Numbered from the stretch's first letter, positions 34,963 through 44,651 are shown. The stretch is 64,000 bases of DNA from PHAA01 sp963665865 (GCA_963665865.2 CAXXWF010000001.1:1054001-1118000); one strand, 5' to 3'. Made by a program: numbers and translations. Notes: a model not told the origin generated them from the letters alone.

Positions 34963-34985
34963 TTATAGCTAGGGGATCGTTATAA

Positions 34986-35651
34986 ATGTCAAATTATGAA
35001 ATAATATTCAAGCTTACCCTGGCCTGTATTTTGGGCGGACTCATTGGCTTGGAAAGAGAGAGCCTGAATCGTCCTGCCGGGTTCAGAACCTATACGCTGG
35101 TCTGTGTAGGGTCTGCCCTAGCTATGTTGGTATCTATGGATATGTATTTTCAATTTTACCAGACAGTTAGTGTTGATCCTGGACGTATTGCGGCTCAGGT
35201 GGTAAGCGGCATCGGTTTTCTGGGAGCAGGTACTATAATGAAAGAAGGAGCTACGGTACGTGGTCTAACGACAGCGGCTGGTCTCTGGGGGGTTGCCTGT
35301 ATTGGCCTGGCAGTGGGTGCAGGTATGTATTTGCCAGCGGTAGTAACCACCGTCTTAATTCTATTTGTCTTAATTTATTTTATAAAGTTTGAAGAACATT
35401 TTACCGGGATGCGTCTTTATAAAGGCCTTGTGTTAGTGGTTAATGACGGCCCAGGTCAGGTTGGCATGGTTGGTTCTCTGCTTGGAGAAATGGGAGTATT
35501 GATCAAGAATATAAGTCTTACGCGCTTGGAGTCCGGTGACCTTTTAGAAATTGAGCTGTTGCTCAGTTTACCTTCGGAAATTTCTATAGAAGAGGTTATT
35601 CAAAAGCTTTCAACCGCTAAGGGCATGCAGAGTATTGATAGGTTGAACTAA
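34986..35651 (+). CDS. MgtC/SapB family membrane protein
   Basis: 221 aa with about five N-terminal membrane helices carrying the MgtC signature (LGGLIGLERESLNRPAGFRTYTLVCVGSAL and GIGFLGAGTIMKEG) and a C-terminal soluble ACT-like region (about 140-221). Family members influence magnesium adaptation or regulate ATP synthase in some pathogens; role in Clostridia is not established. ATG 34986 after AGGGGATCG. It lies between proS and polC, with 23-base gaps. Confidence 0.88.
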   Translation: MSNYEIIFKLTLACILGGLIGLERESLNRPAGFRTYTLVCVGSALAMLVSMDMYFQFYQTVSVDPGRIAAQVVSGIGFLGAGTIMKEGATVRGLTTAAGLWGVACIGLAVGAGMYLPAVVTTVLILFVLIYFIKFEEHFTGMRLYKGLVLVVNDGPGQVGMVGSLLGEMGVLIKNISLTRLESGDLLEIELLLSLPSEISIEEVIQKLSTAKGMQSIDRLN

Positions 35652-35674
35652 ATGGAAGGCCAGGAGGAAAGAAG

Positions 35675-38600
35675 ATGACTCTGCGTTTCCAAACTTTTGT
35701 TAATGATAAAATAGACAAACAATTAATTCCCATGTGGGCAGACACTCAGATTAAAAAAGTTGAAATTATTAGGGAAAAAAGGATATGGAAACTCCATTTG
35801 CTGGTGCCCCAGCCTATAGCTTGTTCTATTCTCAGGGATACCGAACTACAGTTAAAGTCATATCATAGTTTTCTCGACGGGGTTGAATTGGTTCCCGAAC
35901 TAATGGAATCTTTTGATTTACTGTCAGGCGTAATACATACCAGGAAGGATGATTTATCATCCTATTTTTTGTTGTCTATAGGGGAAAATCTTCTGGATAT
36001 ACCTTCTACCCGCTGGAGCTATGAAAATTGCCGAGTAGATATTATCAGCTCTAAAAAGGAAATCTATGACCATATCATTGCGGATGAGATATGCCCCCGA
36101 TTAGCTGAATGGTTCTGGCAGGAGTATTCTCTGCAGATTTTGGTGCGGGCTCTTTATCAGGGTGAACGGGTTAAAAATGAAACCGAGAACTGGATTACAG
36201 AACGCAAATTAGAGATAATTGCACCAGTTGTAGATAAGCTTAAGACCGGTAACCGCGGCCCCCTCAACCGGGATAAGAAAAAACAGGTTGCGGCCATTCG
36301 CGAGAAATCCATGCAGGTAAGCGAACTGGATGAAGGTCAAATTAACGTTGCCACCGAAGGGGAAATCTGGGATAAAAAGACATTTGTCTTCCCAGATGGG
36401 CGTTTGAGCGTATACTACTATTTGACTGATTACAACGATACCATGGCTGTTAAAACTTATTGGAATAAAAGCGATGATGACAAGATTCAGGTGGGTGACC
36501 GCATCAAAGTTAAAGGTAGTGTCCGGTATGATAAAAGAACTAAGGAACCGGCCCTAATCATGGAACAGTATGCCCAGTTGGAGAAAAACTACCGTGATGA
36601 TAATAATGAAGAAAAAAGGGTTGAATTACACGCTCATACCAAAATGAGCGCCATGGATGGACTTACCGAAGTTAAAGAACTGATCCGCAGAGCTGCAAGG
36701 TGGAAACACCCGGCGATTGCTATTACAGACCATGCCTGTATTCAGGCTTTCCCGCAGGCCTATGCTACCCTCAAAGAAGTAAATAAAAATAGTGACGATT
36801 ATAAGCTAAAAGTAATTTATGGCGTAGAAGGATACCTGGTGGAGGAAGACAAGAAAGAAAAGCCCTATCATATAATACTGCTGGCACGTACCAGATTGGG
36901 TTTGAAAAACCTTTACAGTCTGGTGAGTATAAGCTACCTGGATCATTTCTATCGTCAACCCCGTATACCTCGTAAGGAATTGGAGAAATACCGGGAAGGG
37001 TTGCTGCTGGGAACTGCCTGTGAAGCCGGGGAACTGTATCGCGCTCTGTTGCGTGGCGCTACCGAGGAAGAGCTGAAGACGATTGTAACATTCTATGATT
37101 ATTTGGAAATTCAGCCGCTTACCAACAATGCCTTCATGCTGCGCAAAGGGCTGGTTAAATCAGAAGAAGAACTAGCCGATATTAACCGTACTATTATTAG
37201 GTTAGGACGAGAATATAATAAACCGGTAGTTGCTACCAGCGACGTACATTTTCTTGATCCCCATCATGAAAAATACCGCACTATTATCAAGTCAGGCCAG
37301 GCCTACGAAGATGCGGAAGAACAGCTGCCCTTATTTTTTCGCACGACCACCGAAATGTTGGAGGAATTTGCTTATTTGGGCGAAGTGGAAGCAAGGCGCG
37401 TAGTTATTGAAGGTCCGGTCTTAATTGCCGGATTGGTAGAGGAAATCAAACCAGTTCCCGATGGTTTTTATCCACCCCAAATAGAGGGGGCCGAGCGGGA
37501 TATAACTAAGCTCACCTGGCAAAATGCCCATGCGGTCTATGGGCCGGAACTGCCAGCCATTGTGGAAGCGCGCATTGAACGCGAACTCACTTCGATAATA
37601 GGACATGGTTTTTCGGTACTCTATCTTATCGCCCATAAATTGGTTAAGAAGTCGAATGAAGACGGATATTTGGTTGGCTCCCGCGGCTCGGTAGGGTCCT
37701 CTCTGGTTGCGTACCTGACTGGTATCACCGAGGTAAATGCCCTGCCTCCGCACTACATTTGCCGCAGTTGCTTTTATTGCGAATTTGTTAGTAATAATAT
37801 GGGCTGCGGTGCAGACCTGGAAGAGAAGGAATGCCCCCAATGTGGTCAGATCCTGTTTAAAGATGGCTTTGATATACCCTTTGAAACATTTATGGGATTT
37901 GAGGGTGATAAGGTCCCGGATATTGATTTGAACTTCTCGGGTGACTATCAGAGTCGAGCCCATCAATATGTAGAAGAACTATTTGGCAGCCAAAATGTAT
38001 TCCGGGCTGGAACTATTTCAACCATCGCCGATAAGACCGCATTTGGTTTTGTAAAAAAATATATTGAAAAACAAGGTCTGGATATTAAAGAGTCGGAAAT
38101 AGCTCGTCTGGTTCGAGGTATTTCCGGGGTCAGAAAAACTACCGGACAGCACCCCGGAGGGTTGATAGTTGTACCTACTGATATGGATATATTGGACTTT
38201 ACGCCCTTACAGCATCCCGCTGACAATAAGGAATCAGGGGTGATCACTACCCACTTTGAGTATCATGCGATTGGTGATCAGCTGGTTAAGTTAGATATTC
38301 TGGGTCATGACGATCCCACCGTTATAAAAGAATTGGAAGATTTAACTGGAATCAAAGCCGCGTCTATCAGCCTGTCGGAAAAAGAGACAATGCAGCTCTT
38401 TTCAGGGGTTGCCCCCCTAGGAGTTCGACCGGAAGACATAGATAGCACAGTCGGTACCTATGGTATTCCTGAGTTTGGCACCCCTTTTGTCCGCCAAATG
38501 CTGGAGGCGACCCGGCCCACCACCTTTTCGGAGTTGGTAAGAATCAGCGGACTGTCCCATGGAACTGATGTATGGGCTAACAATGCCCAGAACCTTATTG

Positions 38601-39340
38601 CTGACAGGACAGCTACTCTAAATGAGGTGATCTGCACCCGTGATGATATAATGACTTATTTGATTCATCAAGATATGAATAAAATTCAAGCATTTGAAAT
38701 TATGGAAAAGGTACGTAAGGGCAAAGGCTTGAATTCCCAAGATGTTCTCATCATGGAGCAATCGCAGGTCCCGGATTGGTATGTTACAGCCTGTCAAAAG
38801 ATCAAATATATGTTTCCTAAAGCCCATGCTGTGGCCTATGTTACGATGGCTTATCGTATCGCTTGGTTTAAAATAAATTATCCGCTGGCTTTTTACTCCA
38901 GTTTCTTTGGAATCAGGGCGGAAGATTTTGATGCGGAGACGATATTGGAAGGATATGAAGCGGTGCGGGGTAGAATCAAAGAGATTAACAAACTGGGTTA
39001 TGATGCCTCCCCCAAAGAAAAGAAGCTCATAATAATATTAGAATTGGCTATGGAAATGTATGCGCGGGGTTTTCATTTTAAACCAGTGGATATATATAGA
39101 TCCGATGCCCATAAGTTTGTATTGGCAGATGGTGGTTTGATTTTGCCATTTGCGGCTTTGCCTAATATCGGCGCAGCAGCAGCTCAAGGCGTCATAAACA
39201 GCAGAAACGACGGCGAGTATATATCTGTGCAGGATTTTCAGGCCCGAACCCGATTAAATAAAAATGCCATGGATATGCTAAGGAAAGAAAATTGTTTTGA
39301 TGGTCTGCCGGAGAAAACCCAGATCAGTCTTTTCGCATAA
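35675..39340 (+). CDS. polC: PolC-type DNA polymerase III alpha subunit lacking the 3'-5' exonuclease domain
   Basis: Replicative polymerase of Firmicutes. Order seen: N-terminal domain (1-220), OB fold (about 220-310), PHP domain (VELHAHTKMSAMDG at about 315, AITDHACIQAF, GVEGYLVEED at about 383, ATSDVHFLDPHH at about 520), zinc-finger cysteines (CRSCFYC...C...CPQC, about 693-725), and the C-family palm/fingers with DIDLNFSGDYQ near 749. In standard PolC (roughly 1,400-1,450 aa) a DEDD exonuclease of about 170-190 residues interrupts PHP after the GVE motif; here GVEGYLVEEDKKEKPYHIILLAR continues directly into PHP, and no FDVETTG-like motif occurs anywhere. Length 1,221 aa fits a clean loss. 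PHP metal ligands appear intact. ATG 35675 after CAGGAGGAAAG. Confidence 0.95.
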   Translation: MTLRFQTFVNDKIDKQLIPMWADTQIKKVEIIREKRIWKLHLLVPQPIACSILRDTELQLKSYHSFLDGVELVPELMESFDLLSGVIHTRKDDLSSYFLLSIGENLLDIPSTRWSYENCRVDIISSKKEIYDHIIADEICPRLAEWFWQEYSLQILVRALYQGERVKNETENWITERKLEIIAPVVDKLKTGNRGPLNRDKKKQVAAIREKSMQVSELDEGQINVATEGEIWDKKTFVFPDGRLSVYYYLTDYNDTMAVKTYWNKSDDDKIQVGDRIKVKGSVRYDKRTKEPALIMEQYAQLEKNYRDDNNEEKRVELHAHTKMSAMDGLTEVKELIRRAARWKHPAIAITDHACIQAFPQAYATLKEVNKNSDDYKLKVIYGVEGYLVEEDKKEKPYHIILLARTRLGLKNLYSLVSISYLDHFYRQPRIPRKELEKYREGLLLGTACEAGELYRALLRGATEEELKTIVTFYDYLEIQPLTNNAFMLRKGLVKSEEELADINRTIIRLGREYNKPVVATSDVHFLDPHHEKYRTIIKSGQAYEDAEEQLPLFFRTTTEMLEEFAYLGEVEARRVVIEGPVLIAGLVEEIKPVPDGFYPPQIEGAERDITKLTWQNAHAVYGPELPAIVEARIERELTSIIGHGFSVLYLIAHKLVKKSNEDGYLVGSRGSVGSSLVAYLTGITEVNALPPHYICRSCFYCEFVSNNMGCGADLEEKECPQCGQILFKDGFDIPFETFMGFEGDKVPDIDLNFSGDYQSRAHQYVEELFGSQNVFRAGTISTIADKTAFGFVKKYIEKQGLDIKESEIARLVRGISGVRKTTGQHPGGLIVVPTDMDILDFTPLQHPADNKESGVITTHFEYHAIGDQLVKLDILGHDDPTVIKELEDLTGIKAASISLSEKETMQLFSGVAPLGVRPEDIDSTVGTYGIPEFGTPFVRQMLEATRPTTFSELVRISGLSHGTDVWANNAQNLIADRTATLNEVICTRDDIMTYLIHQDMNKIQAFEIMEKVRKGKGLNSQDVLIMEQSQVPDWYVTACQKIKYMFPKAHAVAYVTMAYRIAWFKINYPLAFYSSFFGIRAEDFDAETILEGYEAVRGRIKEINKLGYDASPKEKKLIIILELAMEMYARGFHFKPVDIYRSDAHKFVLADGGLILPFAALPNIGAAAAQGVINSRNDGEYISVQDFQARTRLNKNAMDMLRKENCFDGLPEKTQISLFA

Positions 39341-39375
39341 AAATCCGGTTCTTACCATTATAAACTGCTATAAAC

Positions 39376-39405
39376 TTGAATAATAAAATGGCAATGTGTT
39401 ATACT
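39376..39405 (+). promoter_or_regulatory. Putative sigma-A promoter of the rimP-nusA-infB operon
   Basis: TTGAAT (39376-39381), 18-base spacer, TATACT (39400-39405). It lies in the polC-rimP gap, upstream of a leader hairpin. Confidence 0.5.
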
Positions 39406-39432
39406 TCTAATGTATTCTTGCTAATATTTATT

Positions 39433-39467
39433 AGAAAGAGTGGGTAACGGCCCACTCTTTCTATTGT
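39433..39467 (+). terminator. Hairpin in the rimP leader, possible terminator or attenuator
   Basis: AGAAAGAGTGGG, loop TAACGG, CCCACTCTTTCT: a perfect 12-bp stem followed by a weak ATTGTAAA stretch. It could end polC transcription or attenuate the downstream operon; the T-run is poor. Confidence 0.5.
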
Positions 39468-39508
39468 AAATACTAAAAGAGTCTAACTTATATGGGGGTG
39501 GCGCAGAA

Positions 39509-39970
39509 ATGACTGCCCGGAATGCCATAAGCACAGAGGCAAGATCCATAATTGGCGAAAAACTGGAAGCCACAGGAATTGAGTTATATGATATTGAATA
39601 CCAAAAAGAGTCCAATGGGTTGATATTAAGAATCTATATAGACACCCCCCAAGGGGTAGATACCGACACATGTGTAACCGCTACGCGGATTATCAAGGAT
39701 TTTGTAGATACCCTTGATGATTTGGACTATGATTACCTGGAAGTTTCATCACCGGGAATAGACCGAATAGTGAGTCAGGATAGCGATTTTGCAAAATATC
39801 GAGGTTCAAAAGTAATGGTCAAAACCATTCGACCGGTGGAGGGCAAGAAGAAATTCATAGGTATACTGGCTGAAGTCAATTCGAACATATTGGATCTAGA
39901 GATGGACGGTAAGTTGGTTCATTTAGACCGTGCCATGATAGCCGTGGTCCGACTGCATCCAGACATATAA
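39509..39970 (+). CDS. rimP: Ribosome maturation factor RimP
   Basis: 30S assembly factor. N-terminal alpha/beta domain with LYDIEYQKESNGLILRIYID and VSSPGIDR, C-terminal SH3-like barrel. 153 aa. First gene of the nusA operon. ATG 39509 after GGGGGTGG. Confidence 0.94.
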   Translation: MTARNAISTEARSIIGEKLEATGIELYDIEYQKESNGLILRIYIDTPQGVDTDTCVTATRIIKDFVDTLDDLDYDYLEVSSPGIDRIVSQDSDFAKYRGSKVMVKTIRPVEGKKKFIGILAEVNSNILDLEMDGKLVHLDRAMIAVVRLHPDI

Positions 39971-39982
39971 GGAGGAAGAACA

Positions 39983-41038
39983 ATGTCCCATGAACTCATG
40001 CTAGCTTTGAGAGAATTGGAAAAAGAGAGAGGTATACCTCAAAAAGCATTGGTTGAGGCTATAAAATCGGCTTTGAATACAGCTTATAAGAAGAATTTTG
40101 GAACCTCGCAAAATGTAAGCGTAGAACTAAATGAGATTACCGGAGAGGTACAAGTTTATGCGCAAAAGCGTGTCAGCGAAGAGGTGAAAGATCCGTGTAT
40201 GGAGATATCCCTGCAGGATGCACTGGAGATAGACCCGGCTGCGACCGAAGATTCAGTAATTGACGTTGAAGTGACTCCCTCGAATTTTGGACGTATAGCT
40301 GCCCAAACCGCCAAACAGGTGGTGGTTCAGAAACTCCGGGAAGCGGAACGCAGTATGATTTACGAAGAGTTTTCCGAGCGGGAAGGTGAAATCGTAACCG
40401 GCAGCATACAAAGAATTGAAGCCAAAACGGTCGTGGTTAATTTAGGGAGAACTGAGGGAATTATGCTGCCGTCTGACCAAATCTTTTCTGAACGGTATGA
40501 GGTTGGCCAAAGAATCAAAGGCTATATTTATGAAGTTAAGAACAGTTCTAAAGGTCCCAGCGTATTTATTTCCCGAACCCATCCCTTTTTTCTTAAACGT
40601 TTGTTTGAATTGGAAGTTCCAGAAATATATGAAGGTCTGGTTGAAATAAAGACCATAGCTCGGGAAGCCGGCTCACGTTCGAAAATATCTGTTTATTCAA
40701 TGGATGAAAAAATCGATTCAGTTGGGGCTTGTGTAGGGCCGCGCGGGATCAGAGTGCAGAATATTGTTAACGAGTTAAACGGAGAGAAAATTGACATAAT
40801 CAAGTATCATAAAGAGCCGGAGAAATTTATTGCCAATGCCTTGAGCCCATCCAAAGTGATTTCGGTGGAAATAGAAGGAGACGGCAAAAAAGCACGGGTA
40901 ATAGTTCCCGACTATCAGCTTTCTCTGGCAATTGGGAAAGAGGGGCAAAATGCTCGCCTGGCTGCCAAACTAACCGGTTGGAAGATTGATATTAAGAGTG
41001 AAAGCCAGGCCGAAGAGGAGACTGAGCTGGATGCCTAA
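39983..41038 (+). CDS. nusA: Transcription termination/antitermination factor NusA
   Basis: RNA polymerase-binding elongation factor. N-terminal domain (ALRELEKERGIPQKALVEAI), S1 domain (about 130-200, GEIVTGSIQRIEAKTVVVNLG), then two KH domains with VGACVGPRGIRVQNIVNEL and LAIGKEGQNARLAAKLTGW. 351 aa, without the acidic C-terminal repeats of enterobacteria, as usual in Firmicutes. ATG 39983 after AAGGAGGAAGAACA. Confidence 0.97.
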   Translation: MSHELMLALRELEKERGIPQKALVEAIKSALNTAYKKNFGTSQNVSVELNEITGEVQVYAQKRVSEEVKDPCMEISLQDALEIDPAATEDSVIDVEVTPSNFGRIAAQTAKQVVVQKLREAERSMIYEEFSEREGEIVTGSIQRIEAKTVVVNLGRTEGIMLPSDQIFSERYEVGQRIKGYIYEVKNSSKGPSVFISRTHPFFLKRLFELEVPEIYEGLVEIKTIAREAGSRSKISVYSMDEKIDSVGACVGPRGIRVQNIVNELNGEKIDIIKYHKEPEKFIANALSPSKVISVEIEGDGKKARVIVPDYQLSLAIGKEGQNARLAAKLTGWKIDIKSESQAEEETELDA

Positions 41039-41300
41039 GGACCGTAAATTACCGCAGCGCATGTGTGTGGGCTGTCGGGTAATGAAGAATAAGAAAGAGC
41101 TAATCCGGGTGGTCAGGACACCAGAAGGCTCAGTTGATCTTGATACGACTGGAAAAAAATCCGGACGGGGTGCTTATATCTGTGCAGACCCGGAGTGTCT
41201 GAATCTTGCCGTCAAGGGGAAGCGGCTGCAAAAAGCCCTTCAACATGAAATTGGCGAGGATGTGCTGAACCTTATCAGAGGCCAGTTGCATAGCCCATAA
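41031..41300 (+). CDS. rnpM: YlxR family RNA-binding protein (RnpM)
   Basis: 89 aa beginning MPKDRKLPQRMCVGCRVMKNKKEL, with GRGAYICADPECL, the YlxR signature. Known members bind RNA; the Bacillus protein has been reported to modulate RNase P. ATG 41031 overlaps the nusA stop by 8 bases, implying coupling; the longer frame from 40986 is within nusA. Confidence 0.9.
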   Translation: MPKDRKLPQRMCVGCRVMKNKKELIRVVRTPEGSVDLDTTGKKSGRGAYICADPECLNLAVKGKRLQKALQHEIGEDVLNLIRGQLHSP

Positions 41301-41316
41301 GAAGGTGGGTGGTAAT

Positions 41317-41661
41317 TTGAGAAAAGTTTACAACCTCATAGGCATTGCTAAGCGGGCTGGCAAAACTTCTTCCGGGGTCACGGCGGTTCGCACCAGCCTC
41401 CTAAGAAACAAGGCTTGTATTTTGCTCATGAGTGAAGATATATCATCAAATTCCAAAGAGTTATTATTGAAAGGCTGCAAAAAACATGACATTCCTTGGA
41501 TCATCCTGGGAAGCCGGTATGAACTTGGGAATAGTATAGGTAAAGCATATCGCGTAGCATTGACTATAAATGAAGCAGGAATAGCCGAAGCTATTCTCAA
41601 AGCTATCGCAGCAGCGGGTATAGAGGCAAAAAGTATGGGGGTGGTTGAATGGCCAAGATAA
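41317..41661 (+). CDS. Ribosomal protein L7Ae-family protein YlxQ
   Basis: RNA-binding protein of the L7Ae/L30e/Gadd45 fold: VYNLIGIAKRAGKTSSGVTAV, ILLMSEDISSNSKELL and DIPWIILGSRYELGNSIGK. 114 aa from TTG 41317; GTG 41305 is an alternative that would add MGGN. It overlaps infB by 13 bases. Role in kink-turn RNA binding is inferred from family. Confidence 0.85.
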   Translation: MRKVYNLIGIAKRAGKTSSGVTAVRTSLLRNKACILLMSEDISSNSKELLLKGCKKHDIPWIILGSRYELGNSIGKAYRVALTINEAGIAEAILKAIAAAGIEAKSMGVVEWPR

Positions 41662-44597
41662 GAGTACATGAGTTGGCGAAAGAATTAGGCCTACCAAGTA
41701 AAGAGATGGTTGATACCCTTCAGAAGTTGGGTTTGGATGTAAAAAACCACATGAGTACGATGGAAGACTCACAGGCTGTTTGGGTCAGAAAGCGCCTGGG
41801 AGATAAAACGGAATCAGTTTCCAACAAGGTGCAGGAAAAGCCTGCCCGTAAATCTGCCCCCCAATCGGCCCAACCGCCTGCTCAGGTGCCACCCCAAAAG
41901 GGGCATGGCCCAGAATCTCGCCCTGATGCTGAAAAAGTGCAGAAGGAGATAAATTCCCAAGCACCGGTAAAACCAAAGACCGAGTTCCAATCCAGAAGTC
42001 CTGGCACCAACGAGCGGGATAGTAGGGCTGAGGGCTCACGGCCTGATAATCGGGTGCGCTCAGGTGATACAGCCCCCAATTCATCCAGACCAGTATCTAC
42101 AGGAGCTCAGAATAATAATTCGAACACAACCAGGCCGGGCATTCCCGCGAAAACTGATCAGAGAATGCAGCCTGGATTCAATAGACCTCGTCCCTTGGGT
42201 CCCCAGGAGAATCTTCCGTATGCCCCTCGTCCCCAGGGTGCACAGGATAATCGTCCTAATGCCCCGAGACCACAGGGTACACAGGATAATCGTCCGTATA
42301 CACCAAGGCCCCAGGGTGCACAGAATAATCGTCCTAATGCCCCGAGACCACAGGGTACACAGGATAATCGTCCCTATACACCAAGGCCCCAGGGTTCACA
42401 GGATAATCGTCCCTATACCCCGAGGTCACAGGGTGCACAGGATAATCGTCCGAATGCCCCGAGACCACAGGGTGCACAAGACAATCGTCCGTATACCCCG
42501 AGACCACAGGGTGCACAAGACAATCGTCCGTATACCCCGAGACCACAGGGTTCACAGGATAATCGTCCGAATGCTCCGAGACCAGCCAATACTTCCCGGC
42601 CAGCGCCTGGGAGTGCGCCTCGAGGTCCGGAACAGCGTCCGTCAGCCCCTGGTAGAGCGCCGTCTCCTAAACCATTTACAAATGACAAGAAGCCCAATCA
42701 AGGATTCAGTCAACCATCCCGGCCCGCGGGGTCTGCTCAGGGTAAACCGGGTAAAAAGGCAGCTCCGCCTAAACCACAGTTTACCAAAGACTATAGTAGG
42801 CCTCAGAAAAAGGGCAAACACAAAAAGAAAAAAGAAGATATAGTATTGCAGACACCTGAACTGATCATGGTGGGAGATTCGATCCAGGTAAGAGAATTAG
42901 CAGATAAACTGGCTAAAGGGTCCGCCGAAATTGTCAAAAAATTGATGGAATTAGGCATAATGGCAACTATTAACCAGGAGATCGATTTTGATACCGTAGA
43001 AATACTGGCGAGTCTGTATGATGTAGCCGTAGAACGTGAGATAACCGAGGAACAGCAAATACTGGAGGAGATTGTTGACAGTGCCGAAAGTCTTATTCCT
43101 CGTTCTCCCATAGTTACAGTAATGGGTCATGTTGACCATGGAAAAACATCTTTGTTGGATAAGATTCGTAAAGCCGATGTAGTTTCGGGAGAAGCAGGCG
43201 GTATTACTCAGCACATTGGTGCCTATCAAGTCACCGTGAATGGTAATCGGATAACCTTTATTGATACACCGGGCCATGAAGCCTTTACCGCCATGCGTGC
43301 CAGGGGGGCCAATCTTACCGATATCGTAGTATTGGTGGTAGCCGCCGATGATGGAGTTATGCCTCAAACTATAGAAGCTATTAACCATATTAAGGCTGCC
43401 AAAGTGCCTTTCGTGGTGGCATTAAACAAAATGGATAAACCCGATGTTAATCCGGATAAAGTAATGCAGCAGCTGACTGAATACAGTATTGTCGCTGAAG
43501 AATGGGGCGGGGATACTATGTTTGTACCCGTGTCCGCTAAAACCGGCACAGGAATAGATGATCTTCTGGAAAGGGTGCTGCTGGTTGCCGAAATGCACGA
43601 TATCAAAGCCAACCCGAATCGGCAAGCCGAAGGCGTAGTGATTGAAGCCCAATTGGATAAAGGCAAAGGTGCAGTAGCCACGTTGCTGGTTCAGAAAGGA
43701 ACACTTAAAGTCGGCGATAGCATTGTATGCGGGTTTACCTGGTGCAAAGTCAGAGCCATGACAGATTACCGGGGACGCAAGGTTGATTTAGCTTATCCCT
43801 CCATGCCGGTAGAAATAACCGGTTGGTCGGATGTTCCTGAAGTAGGCGAAAGATTCCAGGTATGTGACGAAAAGATTGCCAAGGAGATAGCCAGCCTGAG
43901 ATTGAGTGAAAAGAAGCTGGAAGACCAGAAACACAGCAGCAAGATCTCCTTGGATGACTTCTACAAGCAGATGCAGACCGGCATGAAAGAATTAAACCTA
44001 ATTATTAAGGGAGATGTACAGGGCTCCATTGAAGCACTGGCTCAGTCCCTTCTAAGACTCAGCACCAGCGAAGTTAAGGTCAATGTTATTCATTCCGCAG
44101 TCGGTGCTATAACTGAAACTGATGTGATGCTAGCTTCGGCCTCCAATGCCATAATAATAGGCTTCAACGTTCGACCTGACGTCAAAGCGCGCAAATATGG
44201 GGAAGATGAAAACATCGATGTTCGTATGTATCGGGTAATTTATGAAGCCATAGATGATGTGAAAAAGGCTATGACAGGCTTGCTTGATCCTGAGTATCGC
44301 GAAAAGTATCTGGGTCGTGCTGAAGTCCGGGCAACCTTCAAGGTTCCCAATTATGGAACCATCGCCGGTTCCTATATAATTGACGGCAAACTGCTCAGAA
44401 ATGTAGAAATGAGGGTTCTGAGGGACTCGGTGATAATTTATGAGGGAAAACTGACTTCTTTAAGACGATTCAAGGATGATGTTAAAGAAGTTGTGGAAGG
44501 CTATGAATGTGGAATTGGTGTGAAGGACTTCAACGATCTCCGCGAGGGCGATATTATAGAAGCCTATGTAATGGAAGAGATTGCCAGAGCATTATAA
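41649..44597 (+). CDS. infB: Translation initiation factor IF-2 with a tandem-repeat disordered region
   Basis: GTPase that brings initiator tRNA to the 30S subunit. N-terminal IF2N domain (KIRVHELAKELGLPSKEMVDTL), then a long disordered Pro/Arg/Gln/Asn-rich linker (about 55-390), a second IF2N module (DSIQVRELADKLAKGSAEIVKKLMELGIMATINQ, 415 onward), G domain with GHVDHGKTS (about 493), DTPGHEAFTAM, NKMDKPD, and C-terminal domains. The linker holds nine clean 13-residue PQG(A/T/S)QDNRP(N/Y)(A/T)PR repeats plus one degenerate copy. 982 aa, long because of the linker. ATG 41649 overlaps ylxQ. Confidence 0.97.
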   Translation: MAKIRVHELAKELGLPSKEMVDTLQKLGLDVKNHMSTMEDSQAVWVRKRLGDKTESVSNKVQEKPARKSAPQSAQPPAQVPPQKGHGPESRPDAEKVQKEINSQAPVKPKTEFQSRSPGTNERDSRAEGSRPDNRVRSGDTAPNSSRPVSTGAQNNNSNTTRPGIPAKTDQRMQPGFNRPRPLGPQENLPYAPRPQGAQDNRPNAPRPQGTQDNRPYTPRPQGAQNNRPNAPRPQGTQDNRPYTPRPQGSQDNRPYTPRSQGAQDNRPNAPRPQGAQDNRPYTPRPQGAQDNRPYTPRPQGSQDNRPNAPRPANTSRPAPGSAPRGPEQRPSAPGRAPSPKPFTNDKKPNQGFSQPSRPAGSAQGKPGKKAAPPKPQFTKDYSRPQKKGKHKKKKEDIVLQTPELIMVGDSIQVRELADKLAKGSAEIVKKLMELGIMATINQEIDFDTVEILASLYDVAVEREITEEQQILEEIVDSAESLIPRSPIVTVMGHVDHGKTSLLDKIRKADVVSGEAGGITQHIGAYQVTVNGNRITFIDTPGHEAFTAMRARGANLTDIVVLVVAADDGVMPQTIEAINHIKAAKVPFVVALNKMDKPDVNPDKVMQQLTEYSIVAEEWGGDTMFVPVSAKTGTGIDDLLERVLLVAEMHDIKANPNRQAEGVVIEAQLDKGKGAVATLLVQKGTLKVGDSIVCGFTWCKVRAMTDYRGRKVDLAYPSMPVEITGWSDVPEVGERFQVCDEKIAKEIASLRLSEKKLEDQKHSSKISLDDFYKQMQTGMKELNLIIKGDVQGSIEALAQSLLRLSTSEVKVNVIHSAVGAITETDVMLASASNAIIIGFNVRPDVKARKYGEDENIDVRMYRVIYEAIDDVKKAMTGLLDPEYREKYLGRAEVRATFKVPNYGTIAGSYIIDGKLLRNVEMRVLRDSVIIYEGKLTSLRRFKDDVKEVVEGYECGIGVKDFNDLREGDIIEAYVMEEIARAL
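42192..42581 (+). repeat. 39-bp tandem repeat inside infB (10 units)
   Basis: Ten consecutive 39-base units encoding 13 residues each; the first is degenerate, the other nine differ mainly at the two alternating positions NA/YT and A/T/S. Because 39 is a multiple of three, all other frames are also open across it, producing large false ORFs on both strands. Confidence 0.9.
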
Positions 44598-44651
44598 TTA
44601 CTCTAGTTTGGTAGTTGACAGATGATGCGACAGAGAAGGGGAACGGTTTCA

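Noticed and set aside
42192..42581. Regular repeats resembling a CRISPR array
   Set aside because: Units are contiguous with no unique spacers, in frame in infB, and no cas genes are nearby.
42064..42843. Large alternative-frame ORF (259 aa) and minus-strand ORFs across infB
   Set aside because: They exist only because the 39-bp repeat keeps all frames open; no ribosome binding site and no sensible protein outside the repeat.
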